From: an uncultured Clostridia bacterium
Lineage (GTDB): Bacteria; Bacillota; Clostridia; Lachnospirales; Lachnospiraceae
Direction of reading: 5' to 3'
NCBI GenBank assembly: GCA_946186175.1
Contig: CAMHMG010000019.1
Coordinates: forward strand, 1-20,077
DNA: 20,077 nt
Shown here piece after piece: positions 1-7,668 of the stretch. A program made the position numbers and the translations under genes. The notes beneath the pieces were generated by a model, which did not search any database, was not told the DNA's origin, and saw nothing but the letters and a program-made list of their open reading frames with translations. Every line of letters starts with the position of its first letter. Within the stretch, counting starts at the first letter, position 1.

Positions 1-70
1 AATATTTGGTAGATAAATGGAAATGTCTGTGATAAACTGTATTCAGTTTTGCTTTATGGAGGAATAAGCT

Positions 71-445
71 ATGGCGGATAGGATTAAACAATACATGGCG
101 TATGTGGATAATTTGTTGGAAAGTGATGATGACAGTATAGACTGGGATGACGAAATTAATAAACATCTGGTACAAATAGCATTTTTTGCACATGAGAGAT
201 TTATACATCTTATAGTCACGGTAACATTTGCAATAATGTCAATTCTGGTGTTTTTATATGCTTTTGGTAATTTCACTCCGGCGATAGGATTATTGATATT
301 TGCGCTTCTGGTTTTGCTGGTTCCATATATAAAGCATTATTTTCTGCTCGAAAACAGTGTTCAGGACATGTATGAGCAGTATGATAAGATGCTTGCAAAA
401 GCGGGAAGAAAGTCGTTTGTAAGGCAGGGGAAATATAAGAGATAA
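71..445 (+). CDS. Small two-helix membrane protein, unknown function
   Basis: A 124-residue protein. I do not recognise a named family. The first 35 or so residues are acidic (a run of aspartates near residues 18-27), followed by two adjacent hydrophobic segments at about residues 43-62 and 66-85 separated by a short Gly/Pro turn. The C-terminal tail of about 35 residues is basic. This predicts a hairpin inner-membrane protein with both ends in the cytoplasm. The start is supported by a GGAGG at 58-62, 8 bases before the ATG. The gene lies 38 bp before the next large gene, on the same strand, so it is probably the first visible gene of the transporter/MoxR/VWA operon; a helper role for that membrane complex is inference from position only. 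The 70 bases before it hold a short AAACTG/CAGTTT hairpin (34-49) and nothing else I can identify. Confidence 0.8.
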   Translation: MADRIKQYMAYVDNLLESDDDSIDWDDEINKHLVQIAFFAHERFIHLIVTVTFAIMSILVFLYAFGNFTPAIGLLIFALLVLLVPYIKHYFLLENSVQDMYEQYDKMLAKAGRKSFVRQGKYKR

Positions 446-483
446 TAGTCAAAATTAACTGTGGTTAATAATACATTATAAGG

Positions 484-2922
484 ATGGGAAACGATAAGAT
501 GATCACACATTTATTTAATAAGCTTAAAACAATATCACATAATATCTATGTACATAAGCCGACTGTTATTGGTTTATGTACTTTATTACTTATCATAAGT
601 CTGGCATTGACAACAGAGCTTGATGTTAATGCCGCAAAAGATAAGAATACGAAGATAGTTAAGAAGAATAACGATTTTAAGGTGTCAGCCGAATATGGTA
701 TCGGTGGCTTTATTGAATACGAACATACTATGCAGGCAACCGTGACGATTGAAAGCAGCAAGGATTTTACCGGTATATTGCAGATCGTGGGAGATACGGA
801 TTCGGGTGAAGTGGTTACTGCTTATGGAAAAAGGATCAGTATTGCAGCCGGAGAGTCAAAAATATATAGGTTGGCAGTGAAGCCCCCGACATCTTCCGGA
901 ATCGTAAGACTTATCATTTTAAATGAAAAAGAAAAGCCTGTATATGAAGAAAAGACTACAGTTGAGATGACCGGAACAGGCCAGAATTCCCTGCTTGGAG
1001 TTCTTTCCGATGACTATTCCGGAGTGGGATACATTAACGGAGTAAGCTACAATATTTCAGGAAGTACGGATTATCAGGCAATAAGTACAATGGAGTTTAA
1101 TAAGGACAGCTTTCCTGAGGATGCGCAGATTCTGGATATTATGAATTATCTTGTGATTGATAATTTTGATACATCGACTCTTTCGAAAAAGCAATATGAT
1201 GCATTGAAACAATGGGTTGCGGATGGTGGAATTCTGATACTGTCTTTGGGAAGTCATTATCAAAATGTGCTGTCAGCATTTAATGATGATTTCGTTTCCG
1301 GTACTTTGGGTGATATAGGAAAAAGGAATCTTACCTGGAGCAATAACGAGAAGGATTATTCATTAAATGATGTTGAATGCATTGATTTTAACTTAAATGA
1401 CGGAATTGAAATGTCGGTGCATACATCTGATAAAACTGCTTGGAAAAAGTCATATGGACTTGGAGAGGTGGTAGTACTGTCATATAGCATTTCTATGGAG
1501 CCATTCTCAAGCTGGCATGAGAGAAAAGACGTTGCAGCTATGCTGATAGGGGAGATCAACGAAAATTCCTCTTCATCTGTAGCAAGAGCCAACTTTAGCA
1601 GCATGTTTGGTACATTATTGGGACTTGCATCCATTTCGGAAAATACCAAAAGACCAAGCACTATTCTTTATGGAATTCTGCTTAGCATATATGTGGTCTT
1701 TGTTGGTCCGATTCTATATCTTATCTTGAAGAAAAAGAAGGTGCGCGAAAAGATATGGTATTTCATACCGGTAGTTTCACTTGTGTTTACCGGGATCATT
1801 TACTGTACTAGCTTTATATACAGGGTGAATAAGCCGCTTTTTAACAGTTTTACATTGATTCAGGCATCTGATGGAGGAGCAAAGGAGACAGTTTATTCAG
1901 AGGTTGTATGTCCATCCGCAAAAAGATATGACTTTAAGATCAATGAGAATTATAACGGCTTTAAAAATGAGTTTTATCAATATGATTATGGTCTTTTTGG
2001 TAATAGCAAGTCAAAAGATGGTCAATATGACACTATGTACTTAGATAATGGTACAGATAGTGAGATCATTTTAAATAGTGACAGCGCTTTTGATAAATTT
2101 GACTTTGCCATGAGCAGAGTTCTTGATGAGGGTGTGGGTGACTTTACTCTTGATATAGAATGTGACTGGAATGGAATTAGCGGAAAGATTACTAATAATA
2201 CTGCATATGATTTGCGTGATGTTGTATTGACTTATGAGAGTATGATATTTCAGGCCGGAGATATGAAGAAGGGTGAGACCGTTGAGATTGACAGTTCAAA
2301 AATCGTCACTTCATCAGGTTATGGAACCTTTGATATCGTGAATGTATCAAGCAATTCGCCTGATAAGGAAAGGCTTTACCGTATTGATAACGCGTTAGAA
2401 GAGGTGATAGATATCTCTAATTATAATCACGGATATGTCTGGGGAACTGTGGAATCATATAAATCCGAGATGATAAGCGATTCTCAGGTCAAGTCATCGG
2501 GAATGGCTGTAATAATTAATTCATATTATCATGAAAAAGTTAATGGATCCGGTAATGCCTATTCTTCGATTGTGCCAATGATCGTGGATAGTCAGGGCGA
2601 TTATGATTCGGGAACAGGATCTTTATATGGTAATGATGCTACAATCACGTACTCTTTTGAAGGATATGGAGAGATAGATACATTAACTCCGGTATTAGAA
2701 GTAGGATATAGTGAGGAAAATACCACTTACTTTGCATCATGTGAGGCTATGAATGTCGATACCGGTCAATTTGAACCTGTCTTTGTTGACGGCGCTGAAC
2801 TTTCAGGCGAAGAGCTCAAAAAGTATTTAAGTCATGGAGTTTTGATATTAAGATTTAGTAAGCCAAATGGTGACGGATATCAGGAATACCTAATACCAAG
2901 AATTGCGGCTTTTGGGAAATGA
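484..2922 (+). CDS. Large membrane-anchored extracytoplasmic protein next to an ABC-2 transporter
   Basis: An 812-residue protein. A hydrophobic segment at about residues 27-45 looks like a signal anchor or uncleaved signal sequence. Residues about 60-160 look like beta-rich, immunoglobulin-like sequence. Residues about 200-345 look like a glutamine-amidotransferase/ThuA-like alpha-beta domain, with a 'YLVIDNFDTSTLS' strand-turn segment and a 'WVADGGILILSLG' segment; no catalytic Cys-His pair is obvious. Two transmembrane segments follow at about 393-412 and 425-446, then a long, probably extracellular, beta-rich region to the end. The layout recalls the GldG/DUF4350-like proteins that accompany ABC-2 transporters, but that is inference from architecture and the neighbouring ATPase and permease. 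The first ATG (484) has AAGG just upstream; the in-frame ATG at 499 is an alternative start. The gene ends 302 bp before the ABC ATPase, the gap being filled by a large hairpin element. Confidence 0.8.
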   Translation: MGNDKMITHLFNKLKTISHNIYVHKPTVIGLCTLLLIISLALTTELDVNAAKDKNTKIVKKNNDFKVSAEYGIGGFIEYEHTMQATVTIESSKDFTGILQIVGDTDSGEVVTAYGKRISIAAGESKIYRLAVKPPTSSGIVRLIILNEKEKPVYEEKTTVEMTGTGQNSLLGVLSDDYSGVGYINGVSYNISGSTDYQAISTMEFNKDSFPEDAQILDIMNYLVIDNFDTSTLSKKQYDALKQWVADGGILILSLGSHYQNVLSAFNDDFVSGTLGDIGKRNLTWSNNEKDYSLNDVECIDFNLNDGIEMSVHTSDKTAWKKSYGLGEVVVLSYSISMEPFSSWHERKDVAAMLIGEINENSSSSVARANFSSMFGTLLGLASISENTKRPSTILYGILLSIYVVFVGPILYLILKKKKVREKIWYFIPVVSLVFTGIIYCTSFIYRVNKPLFNSFTLIQASDGGAKETVYSEVVCPSAKRYDFKINENYNGFKNEFYQYDYGLFGNSKSKDGQYDTMYLDNGTDSEIILNSDSAFDKFDFAMSRVLDEGVGDFTLDIECDWNGISGKITNNTAYDLRDVVLTYESMIFQAGDMKKGETVEIDSSKIVTSSGYGTFDIVNVSSNSPDKERLYRIDNALEEVIDISNYNHGYVWGTVESYKSEMISDSQVKSSGMAVIINSYYHEKVNGSGNAYSSIVPMIVDSQGDYDSGTGSLYGNDATITYSFEGYGEIDTLTPVLEVGYSEENTTYFASCEAMNVDTGQFEPVFVDGAELSGEELKKYLSHGVLILRFSKPNGDGYQEYLIPRIAAFGK

Positions 2923-2931
2923 AAATAATAG

Positions 2932-3190
2932 ATAATTGCAAAACTTGAAATTCTTTCTATTGCTCTGTACATATTATACAGTTCCATCGCAGGCACGCTC
3001 TCGCTGCTCAGCGCACGCAGCGGTACTAAATTCGCGCATAGCACTCATTACCAAGTAGGTGCATGACACTAGAACTCACTATGTTCGTTAAGTGTCATTG
3101 GAAGTACCGGCGGCTTGAAAGCACCATGCTTATGGAATCTGTACAATATGTACAAAGCATAATGAAACCTTTATGAGTTTTGCAATTAAC
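2932..3190 (+). repeat. Element A: large imperfect hairpin repeat with RGTACTAAAYTC core
   Basis: About 258 bp that fold back on themselves. The outer arms are AATTGCAAAACT (2934-2945) against AGTTTTGCAATT (3176-3187). A second arm pair is 2962-2987 against 3132-3158, both carrying a TGTACATATT-type core. The inner tip is bounded by GGTACT (3022-3027) and AGTACC and contains ATGACACT/AGTGTCAT. The left arm is longer than the right and can form its own side hairpin (CGCTG/CAGCG near 3002-3022). The core GGTACTAAATTC (3022-3033) is shared with the elements near 7141, 13965 and 15222. This element occupies almost the entire gap before the ABC ATPase gene and would be transcribed with it. No ORF or promoter is convincing inside it. 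Confidence 0.75.
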
Positions 3191-3224
3191 TATTGAATAG
3201 ATAATAGTAGTAAGGAGAATAAGA

Positions 3225-4292
3225 ATGCTGGATATACAGAACTTGACAAAACGATATGGGAATTTTCTCGCGGTCAATAATCTTAATCTTCATATAGATA
3301 AAGGTGAGATATTCGGATTTGTGGGACCAAATGGTGCAGGAAAGACCACTACAATGAAAATAGTATGCGGTCTGCTCCGCGCGTCAGGAGGAAGTGTTAC
3401 GGTGGATGGCATAGATGCGATCAATAATCCTGATGATATCAAGAGAAAGGTCGGTTATGTGCCGGACTTTTTCGGAGTATATGACAATCTTAAAGTGATG
3501 GAATACATGGAGTTTTTCGGCTCGATGTATGGTATGAAGAAGGACGATGTGGATAATATTTCCGATGGGTTGTTAGAGCTTGTTAATCTGTCAGATAAGA
3601 AGGATGTCTTTGTTGATACGCTTTCAAGAGGTATGAAGCAGAGACTCTGCGTTGCAAGAGCGCTGATACACAATCCTGAACTTCTGGTACTTGATGAACC
3701 TAATTCGGGATTAGATCCGAGAGCACGTTTTGAGATGAAAGAGGTTCTTAAGAATCTCGGAGCAATGGGAAAGACTATAATAATCAGCTCTCACATACTT
3801 CCTGAGCTTTCTGAGATGTGTACCAGTATTGGTATAATGGAGCATGGACATCTGGTTACTTCAGGTCATGTAGATGATGTAATGAACAGCGGTAATGGTG
3901 GAATGAAGCTCCATATCCGCCTGGTTGATACAAAAGATAGTAAAGACTGCAAATATGAAGATGGTAAACCGGAAGAAGGCCGATTGGAGGATGGCAGATC
4001 AGAAGATGGCAGACCGGAAAAAGACAGATTGGAAGAAAGCAGATCAGAAGACGACAGACCTGGCAAAGAAGAGCTTCAACGAATTCTTACAGAGCAGCCT
4101 AATGTTCGTAAAGTACAGATGACTGAGGATGAGATTCTGGTATCATTTAACGGCGATGAGGCCGAGTCGGCAGTGCTGTTGAAAAACCTGATCTTACAAG
4201 GCTATGCGGTCAGTGGATTCTACAAAGAAAAGGAAGACCTCGAGACATTGTTCTTAGAGATTACGGGAAATCACGGAGGAAGTAATGAATGA
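3225..4292 (+). CDS. ABC transporter ATP-binding protein
   Basis: A 355-residue nucleotide-binding subunit of an ABC-2-type exporter. Walker A is GPNGAGKTTT (34-43), the ABC signature is LSRGMKQR (133-140), Walker B is LLVLDE (153-158), and the H-loop is in SSH (188-190). The shape matches the CcmA/GldA-like ATPases that partner membrane permeases. After the ATPase core (to about residue 220) comes a highly charged linker with seven pentapeptide repeats (residues 245-279), then a C-terminal domain of about 70 residues. The start is supported by AAGGAG at 3212-3217. The stop overlaps the permease start by four bases (ATGA), which implies translational coupling. The preceding gap is element A. 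ATPase identity is certain; the transported substrate is unknown. Confidence 0.95.
   Translation: MLDIQNLTKRYGNFLAVNNLNLHIDKGEIFGFVGPNGAGKTTTMKIVCGLLRASGGSVTVDGIDAINNPDDIKRKVGYVPDFFGVYDNLKVMEYMEFFGSMYGMKKDDVDNISDGLLELVNLSDKKDVFVDTLSRGMKQRLCVARALIHNPELLVLDEPNSGLDPRARFEMKEVLKNLGAMGKTIIISSHILPELSEMCTSIGIMEHGHLVTSGHVDDVMNSGNGGMKLHIRLVDTKDSKDCKYEDGKPEEGRLEDGRSEDGRPEKDRLEESRSEDDRPGKEELQRILTEQPNVRKVQMTEDEILVSFNGDEAESAVLLKNLILQGYAVSGFYKEKEDLETLFLEITGNHGGSNE
3957..4061 (+). repeat. 15-bp coding tandem repeat (seven pentapeptides) in the ABC ATPase
   Basis: Seven in-frame 15-bp units encode pentapeptides of the form E-[DEK]-[GDS]-[RK]-[PLS]. The fifth residue cycles P, L, S, P, L, S, P, so there is also a 45-bp higher-order period. 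The units lie in the linker between the ATPase core and the C-terminal domain. A repeat of this kind can change copy number by slippage without breaking the frame. Confidence 0.85.
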
Positions 4293-5224
4293 AAGATAGA
4301 TTTATTATCAACCCGATTTTGAAAAAGGAAATGATGGTCGGTTCAAGAAGCATGAAGATGTCATGGGCTATAATGGCGATATCAGCAATTCTTACAGCTA
4401 TAGTGGTATTTGTCTTGCTCATTACTAATTTGACATCGAGTTATAATGGTTACTCTTATGATTCACTTATTGTATTGTTTCCGGTATTGGGATGTACTGA
4501 GTGTGGACTGTTAAGTCTGATGATTCCGGTGATCACATCTGCATCAATTTCAGGCGAAAGAGAAAAACAGACACTTGATATTATGTTAACTACACCTATG
4601 TCTCCCATGGCTATTGTCAAGGGAAAGCTTATGTCTGCCATGATGATAGTAATGATGTACATGATAGCAAGTATTCCTGTAATGTCGATAGCATTTGTTC
4701 TTGGCGGACTATCATGGTGGAATCTGATAGGGCTTTTTATAATGCTTATTTATCTTGGCATATATGTGGGAAGTGTCGGAATATTCTGTTCTTCAGTCGT
4801 TAAGAAATCGATTGCCGCAACTATTCTCACAATTGTGATAGGTATAGGTATTATTGTAGGAACAGTGCTTATCTATAGTATCGGAGTATCTGCTGTAACT
4901 GCATATAGTTTGGCTTCGGGTAATATTTTAACAACAGACCATTATGTACTGGCTCTTATTTTTCTGTTAAATCCGTATTCACCGATATTTGATTTCATGC
5001 TTCGTGCTATGTCGGATTCAAGTATATATGAAATGCTTGGTTTAAATAATTCAATTATTCTGGATATTATTTATAGATTCTGGATTCCGATATCAATGGC
5101 GATCAATCTGTTTATCTCGTATGGATTTTTGAAATTGGCAGCTGGGAAGTTAAATAGTGGAGCTGTAAAGAATAAAAAACGAAACAAAAATAAATCAAAG
5201 ATTATTCAGGACAATAATAATTAA
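4289..5224 (+). CDS. ABC-2 type permease
   Basis: A 311-residue polytopic membrane protein with about six hydrophobic segments: roughly 24-48, 65-85, 106-132, 139-163, 170-203 and near 260-285. The segment 'SGEREKQTLDIMLTTPMS' (about residues 88-105) is the characteristic cytoplasmic loop of ABC-2 permeases such as GldF, NosY and NatB-like proteins. The tail is lysine- and asparagine-rich. It starts inside the last codons of the ATPase gene, so the two subunits are almost certainly co-translated and form one exporter. No other permease is visible in the window, so the transporter may be a homodimer or may use the large membrane protein encoded at 484-2922 as a partner; that is inference. Confidence 0.92.
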   Translation: MKDRFIINPILKKEMMVGSRSMKMSWAIMAISAILTAIVVFVLLITNLTSSYNGYSYDSLIVLFPVLGCTECGLLSLMIPVITSASISGEREKQTLDIMLTTPMSPMAIVKGKLMSAMMIVMMYMIASIPVMSIAFVLGGLSWWNLIGLFIMLIYLGIYVGSVGIFCSSVVKKSIAATILTIVIGIGIIVGTVLIYSIGVSAVTAYSLASGNILTTDHYVLALIFLLNPYSPIFDFMLRAMSDSSIYEMLGLNNSIILDIIYRFWIPISMAINLFISYGFLKLAAGKLNSGAVKNKKRNKNKSKIIQDNNN

Positions 5225-5243
5225 GAATATTTGAAAATGTTTA

Positions 5244-5289
5244 GGTAGAATCTCACATTAACTGCGAGATTCGTAGGAAAATGTATATT
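5244..5289 (+). repeat. 46-bp leader repeat with a 10-bp-arm hairpin, copy 1
   Basis: The arms GAATCTCACA (5248-5257) and TGCGAGATTC (5263-5272) form a hairpin with one mismatch and a 5-base loop. A conserved tail follows (GTAGGAAAATGTATATT). The same 46 bases recur at 20027-20072 with three differences. There is no T-run, so it is not an ordinary intrinsic terminator. It lies in the 98-bp gap before the gene at 5323. It could be an operator or a structured leader RNA. Confidence 0.65.
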
Positions 5290-5322
5290 TTAAATAATGA
5301 TTTATAAAGGCAGTAGAGTGCA

Positions 5323-6984
5323 ATGGATAAAAAGATACTTGATTTTGTAAAAAAAATTAGGGGCAGATTAAAGGAGCAGGCTGTAATTGACGGAATTATC
5401 ATGTCAGTAATAACAGGACTTCTTGTTTCTTTGATTGTTCTTTTCTGTTCTCTGTTTATATCAATGTATTATGCCATACCGATTTCGGTCGGTATGGTTT
5501 TGTTGTCTTTTGTTGCGGGGATCATTTACGGTATCAGTAAGACACCGACACTTGAACAGGCTGCATTGATGGCGGATGCGAAGGGATATAAGGAAAAATT
5601 TGTTACCGCATTGATGCTTGTCGGAAAAGAAGATGCATTCAGTCAGTTACAGAAGAAGGATGCCGTAAAGCACCTGGAAGGTTTTTCAGTGAAAAAAGAA
5701 TTTCCGTTAAAGCTTTCAATGAAAAAATGTCTTCTGTTAATTGTATTTGTTGCAGTCTTTGTGGTAGTTGCAGGAATAGATACGCCGGCAAGAAGACTTG
5801 CGGTGACAAAGCATGATGTTAAGAAAGAGAGTTTGGTGGAAATAGAAAAACTTGACAAGCTTAAGAAAGAGATATCAAAGGCAGATAAACTCAGCGATAT
5901 AGAAAAGTCCGAGATTAATGAACAGCTTAAGCAGGCTGCTGAGGATATGAAAAAGGCAGAGTCATATGAGGAATTAAAGAAGGCCGAAGATATAATAACT
6001 AAGAAAATGGAGATGAATGCCCAAGAGATTCAAGATGCTTCTGCCAAACAAGCGCTGGAAAATGCAGCAGCAGAGAATAAGGCAGATCAGGCAAAAAAGA
6101 TTGAGGATGCAATGAAGGAAGCAGATGCTGCAATGAAACAGGCGGCTTCTAATGACGAAAAGAGTAAGAAAGAAGCATATGAAAAGCTTAATAAGCTTGC
6201 GGAGGTTTCGGGCGATCAGGCTCTTAAGAAAGCTGCAAAGAATTTCAAGGAATCCGATTACTCGAACAGTGATTATCTTGCCGCAAACCAGGCTCTTGAA
6301 AATGCTAAGGAAAGCATGAATAATTCTGATCTGGCTAATAATTCCGGAAATAATAATTCTGGTAGTCAGAATCAGAACGGAAGCAATGTCCAGAATGGAA
6401 GCCAGAACCAGAATGGAAACAATAGCCAGAATGGTAATCAGAGCCAGAACGGAAACAACGGGCAGAACGGAAATCAAGGCCAGAACGGAAACAACGGTCA
6501 GAATGGAAATCAAAGCCAAAACGGAAATCAAAGTCAGAACGGAAATCAGAGTCAGAATGGAAATCAAGGACAGAACGGAAGTCAGGGACAGAATGGAAAC
6601 AATGGTCAAAATGGAGGACAAGGTCAGAATGGTAATGGTTCCGGCGGCGAAGGTTCAGGCAATGGCTCCGGCGGGAATGGTACGGGCCCTGGTTGGAACA
6701 GGGGAAGCAAGAATGGCAGCGAGAGAAATGCAAAGGTACGTGAAGATGTGACTATCCCTGATGGAGAAGTGGGTAATGATGATAATCTTACAGGTAAAGC
6801 AAATGGTAATGATTCAAGTACCAAACAAAAATCAAGTCAGGCACAAACATGGTCGGGTAATAAAGTAAGCTACGGACAGGTGTCCGGTGAATATAAAGAG
6901 AAGGCGTATAAGAAAGTTAATGGATCTAATTATCCCGGAGAGATGAAGGAAAAGATAAGGGATTATTTTGATGGGCTGGACTAG
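5323..6984 (+). CDS. Membrane/coiled-coil protein with (QNGNxx)n linker, MoxR-VWA operon member
   Basis: A 553-residue protein with no family I can name with certainty. Two hydrophobic segments lie at about residues 24-45 and 50-68 and a third at about 134-152. A highly charged Lys/Glu/Ala-rich stretch with coiled-coil character spans about 165-340. A low-complexity linker of fifteen six-residue units (351-440) is followed by a Gly/Ser-rich piece and a C-terminal segment of about 100 residues ending in 'KEKIRDYFDGLD'. The N-terminal half resembles the long membrane proteins (DUF4175-like in layout) found beside BatA/VWA genes, which is inference. It is preceded by the 46-bp hairpin repeat and only a weak ribosome site (AAAGGCAG near 5307-5314). 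Its stop codon abuts element B exactly. Confidence 0.75.
   Translation: MDKKILDFVKKIRGRLKEQAVIDGIIMSVITGLLVSLIVLFCSLFISMYYAIPISVGMVLLSFVAGIIYGISKTPTLEQAALMADAKGYKEKFVTALMLVGKEDAFSQLQKKDAVKHLEGFSVKKEFPLKLSMKKCLLLIVFVAVFVVVAGIDTPARRLAVTKHDVKKESLVEIEKLDKLKKEISKADKLSDIEKSEINEQLKQAAEDMKKAESYEELKKAEDIITKKMEMNAQEIQDASAKQALENAAAENKADQAKKIEDAMKEADAAMKQAASNDEKSKKEAYEKLNKLAEVSGDQALKKAAKNFKESDYSNSDYLAANQALENAKESMNNSDLANNSGNNNSGSQNQNGSNVQNGSQNQNGNNSQNGNQSQNGNNGQNGNQGQNGNNGQNGNQSQNGNQSQNGNQSQNGNQGQNGSQGQNGNNGQNGGQGQNGNGSGGEGSGNGSGGNGTGPGWNRGSKNGSERNAKVREDVTIPDGEVGNDDNLTGKANGNDSSTKQKSSQAQTWSGNKVSYGQVSGEYKEKAYKKVNGSNYPGEMKEKIRDYFDGLD
6373..6642 (+). repeat. 18-bp coding tandem repeat encoding QNG(N/S)(Q/N)(S/G)
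   Basis: Fifteen consecutive 18-bp units encode hexapeptides with invariant Q-N-G. Synonymous changes are scattered through the units (CAGAAC/CAGAAT/CAAAAT, GGAAAT/GGAAAC), so this is an older, diverged array. It predicts a flexible hydrophilic spacer. The long open frames on the opposite strand here are by-products of the repeat. Confidence 0.9.
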
Positions 6985-7216
6985 ATTCGGGTTTGTCGAG
7001 CTGTTTGTCTGACGAACGCACAGTTATGATTGGTTATAGGTTGTGTTCGAAACTTTTATACGATTTCATATTGTGAACGGCTCCGATAACCAGCCATACT
7101 CGCTTCGGGACCCGTTTGCACTCGCGTTGTGCGACGTAGCAGTACTAAATTCACGAATGCTAGTAGCATCCGTTCATTAAGTACTGACGTCACACAAAGC
7201 CCTTCGCGAGTATTAG
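6985..7216 (+). repeat. Element B: RGTACTAAAYTC hairpin repeat, inverted copy of 13901-14132
   Basis: The 232 bp are the reverse complement of 13901-14132 with 9 mismatches and no gaps; the inner 120 or so bases are identical. The core AGTACTAAATTC is at 7141-7152. The tip is an imperfect palindrome running from AGTACT (7141) to AGTACT near 7185 through ATGCTAGTAGCAT. A side hairpin GCAC/GTGC lies on the left arm near 7118-7132. The outer right arm present in the other copy is missing here, replaced from 7217 by the phage-type remnant. Confidence 0.85.
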
Positions 7217-7221
7217 TATAG

Positions 7222-7542
7222 AAAACTTATACAAAACATTTAAAAGGTACTGTAGCAAAGGCAAAAGCAAATGCAGCTCAAGCTATTCCAGATATAATTG
7301 AAATAGCGAGTTCTAAAGTATTTGAAGACAATAAAAAATCTAAACATAGCAGACATGCAAAAAATGGCTGGTATAGATATGATACAAGATTTGCATTACC
7401 TGTTTATAATGAGTTTGATGAAATTGAGAGATATAATATATTTAGTGCAAGACTTTTAATCAGACATTCAGCAGATGGAAAAATGTATTTGTATGATCTT
7501 ATAGAAATAAAAAAAGAAACGAGCAAGTCCTGTCAGGCATAA
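7222..7542 (+). pseudogene. 3' remnant of a phage/conjugative-element protein
   Basis: An open frame of 106 codons with no start codon, beginning right at the edge of element B and ending at TAA 7540-7542. The residues are clearly protein-like: 'TKHLKGTVAKAKANAAQAI', then 'HAKNGWYRYDTRFALPVY', then 'FSARLLIRHSADGKMYLYD' and a final 'LIEIKKETS'. From memory this matches the C-terminal end of large phage or conjugative-element proteins of gut Firmicutes (MuF/polyvalent-protein type), where the 'RHxADGKxYLYDxxxIKKE' ending recurs. The exact family is uncertain. The 5' part is gone, so it is probably non-functional and a trace of an integrated element. Confidence 0.6.
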
Positions 7543-7571
7543 GCCCTACCCGGTGAAAACCCGTTTCTTTT
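7512..7571 (+). terminator. Probable terminator at the end of the phage-type remnant
   Basis: AAAAGAAACG (7512-7521) pairs perfectly with CGTTTCTTTT (7562-7571), enclosing about 40 bases that contain smaller hairpins (GGC/GCC, CGG/CCG). The T-rich right arm gives a U-tract. The left arm lies within the last codons of the remnant. The structure would separate MoxR transcription from upstream unless a new promoter lies in 7572-7650. Confidence 0.5.
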
Positions 7572-7668
7572 GAATAATATAATATTAGAATAATTGATAT
7601 ATGTCAATACATTTTGAATAAATAACAACCCCGAATTAATGTGAATTATATAGAAGGAGAATACAGTA

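Larger units (their letters stand above)
6985..7636. mobile_element. Putative non-autonomous element bounded by ATTCGGGTTTGT / ACAACCCCGAAT
   Basis: The left end ATTCGGGTTTGT (6985-6996) begins right after a stop codon. Its near-perfect inverted match ACAACCCCGAAT (7625-7636, 11 of 12 bases) ends just before the MoxR ribosome site. The same pair of ends bounds 13196-14132. Inside are the 232-bp hairpin sequence B, a phage-type gene remnant and its terminator. No transposase is present. A clear target-site duplication is not visible. The reading as a mobile unit is inference. Confidence 0.5.

Noticed and set aside
34..49. AAACTG/CAGTTT hairpin as a terminator of an upstream gene
   Set aside because: The stem has only 6 bp and the following sequence is not a clean T-run, so I did not list it.
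6373..6642. Regular short repeats that could suggest a CRISPR array
   Set aside because: The units are contiguous 18-bp coding repeats with no spacers, and there are no cas genes.
5974..6733. Long opposite-strand open frames (up to 215 codons) across the 18-bp repeat
   Set aside because: They are antisense to a well-supported gene, follow the repeat period, and encode biased Leu/Ile/Ser or His/Ser/Phe strings without domains or a ribosome site.
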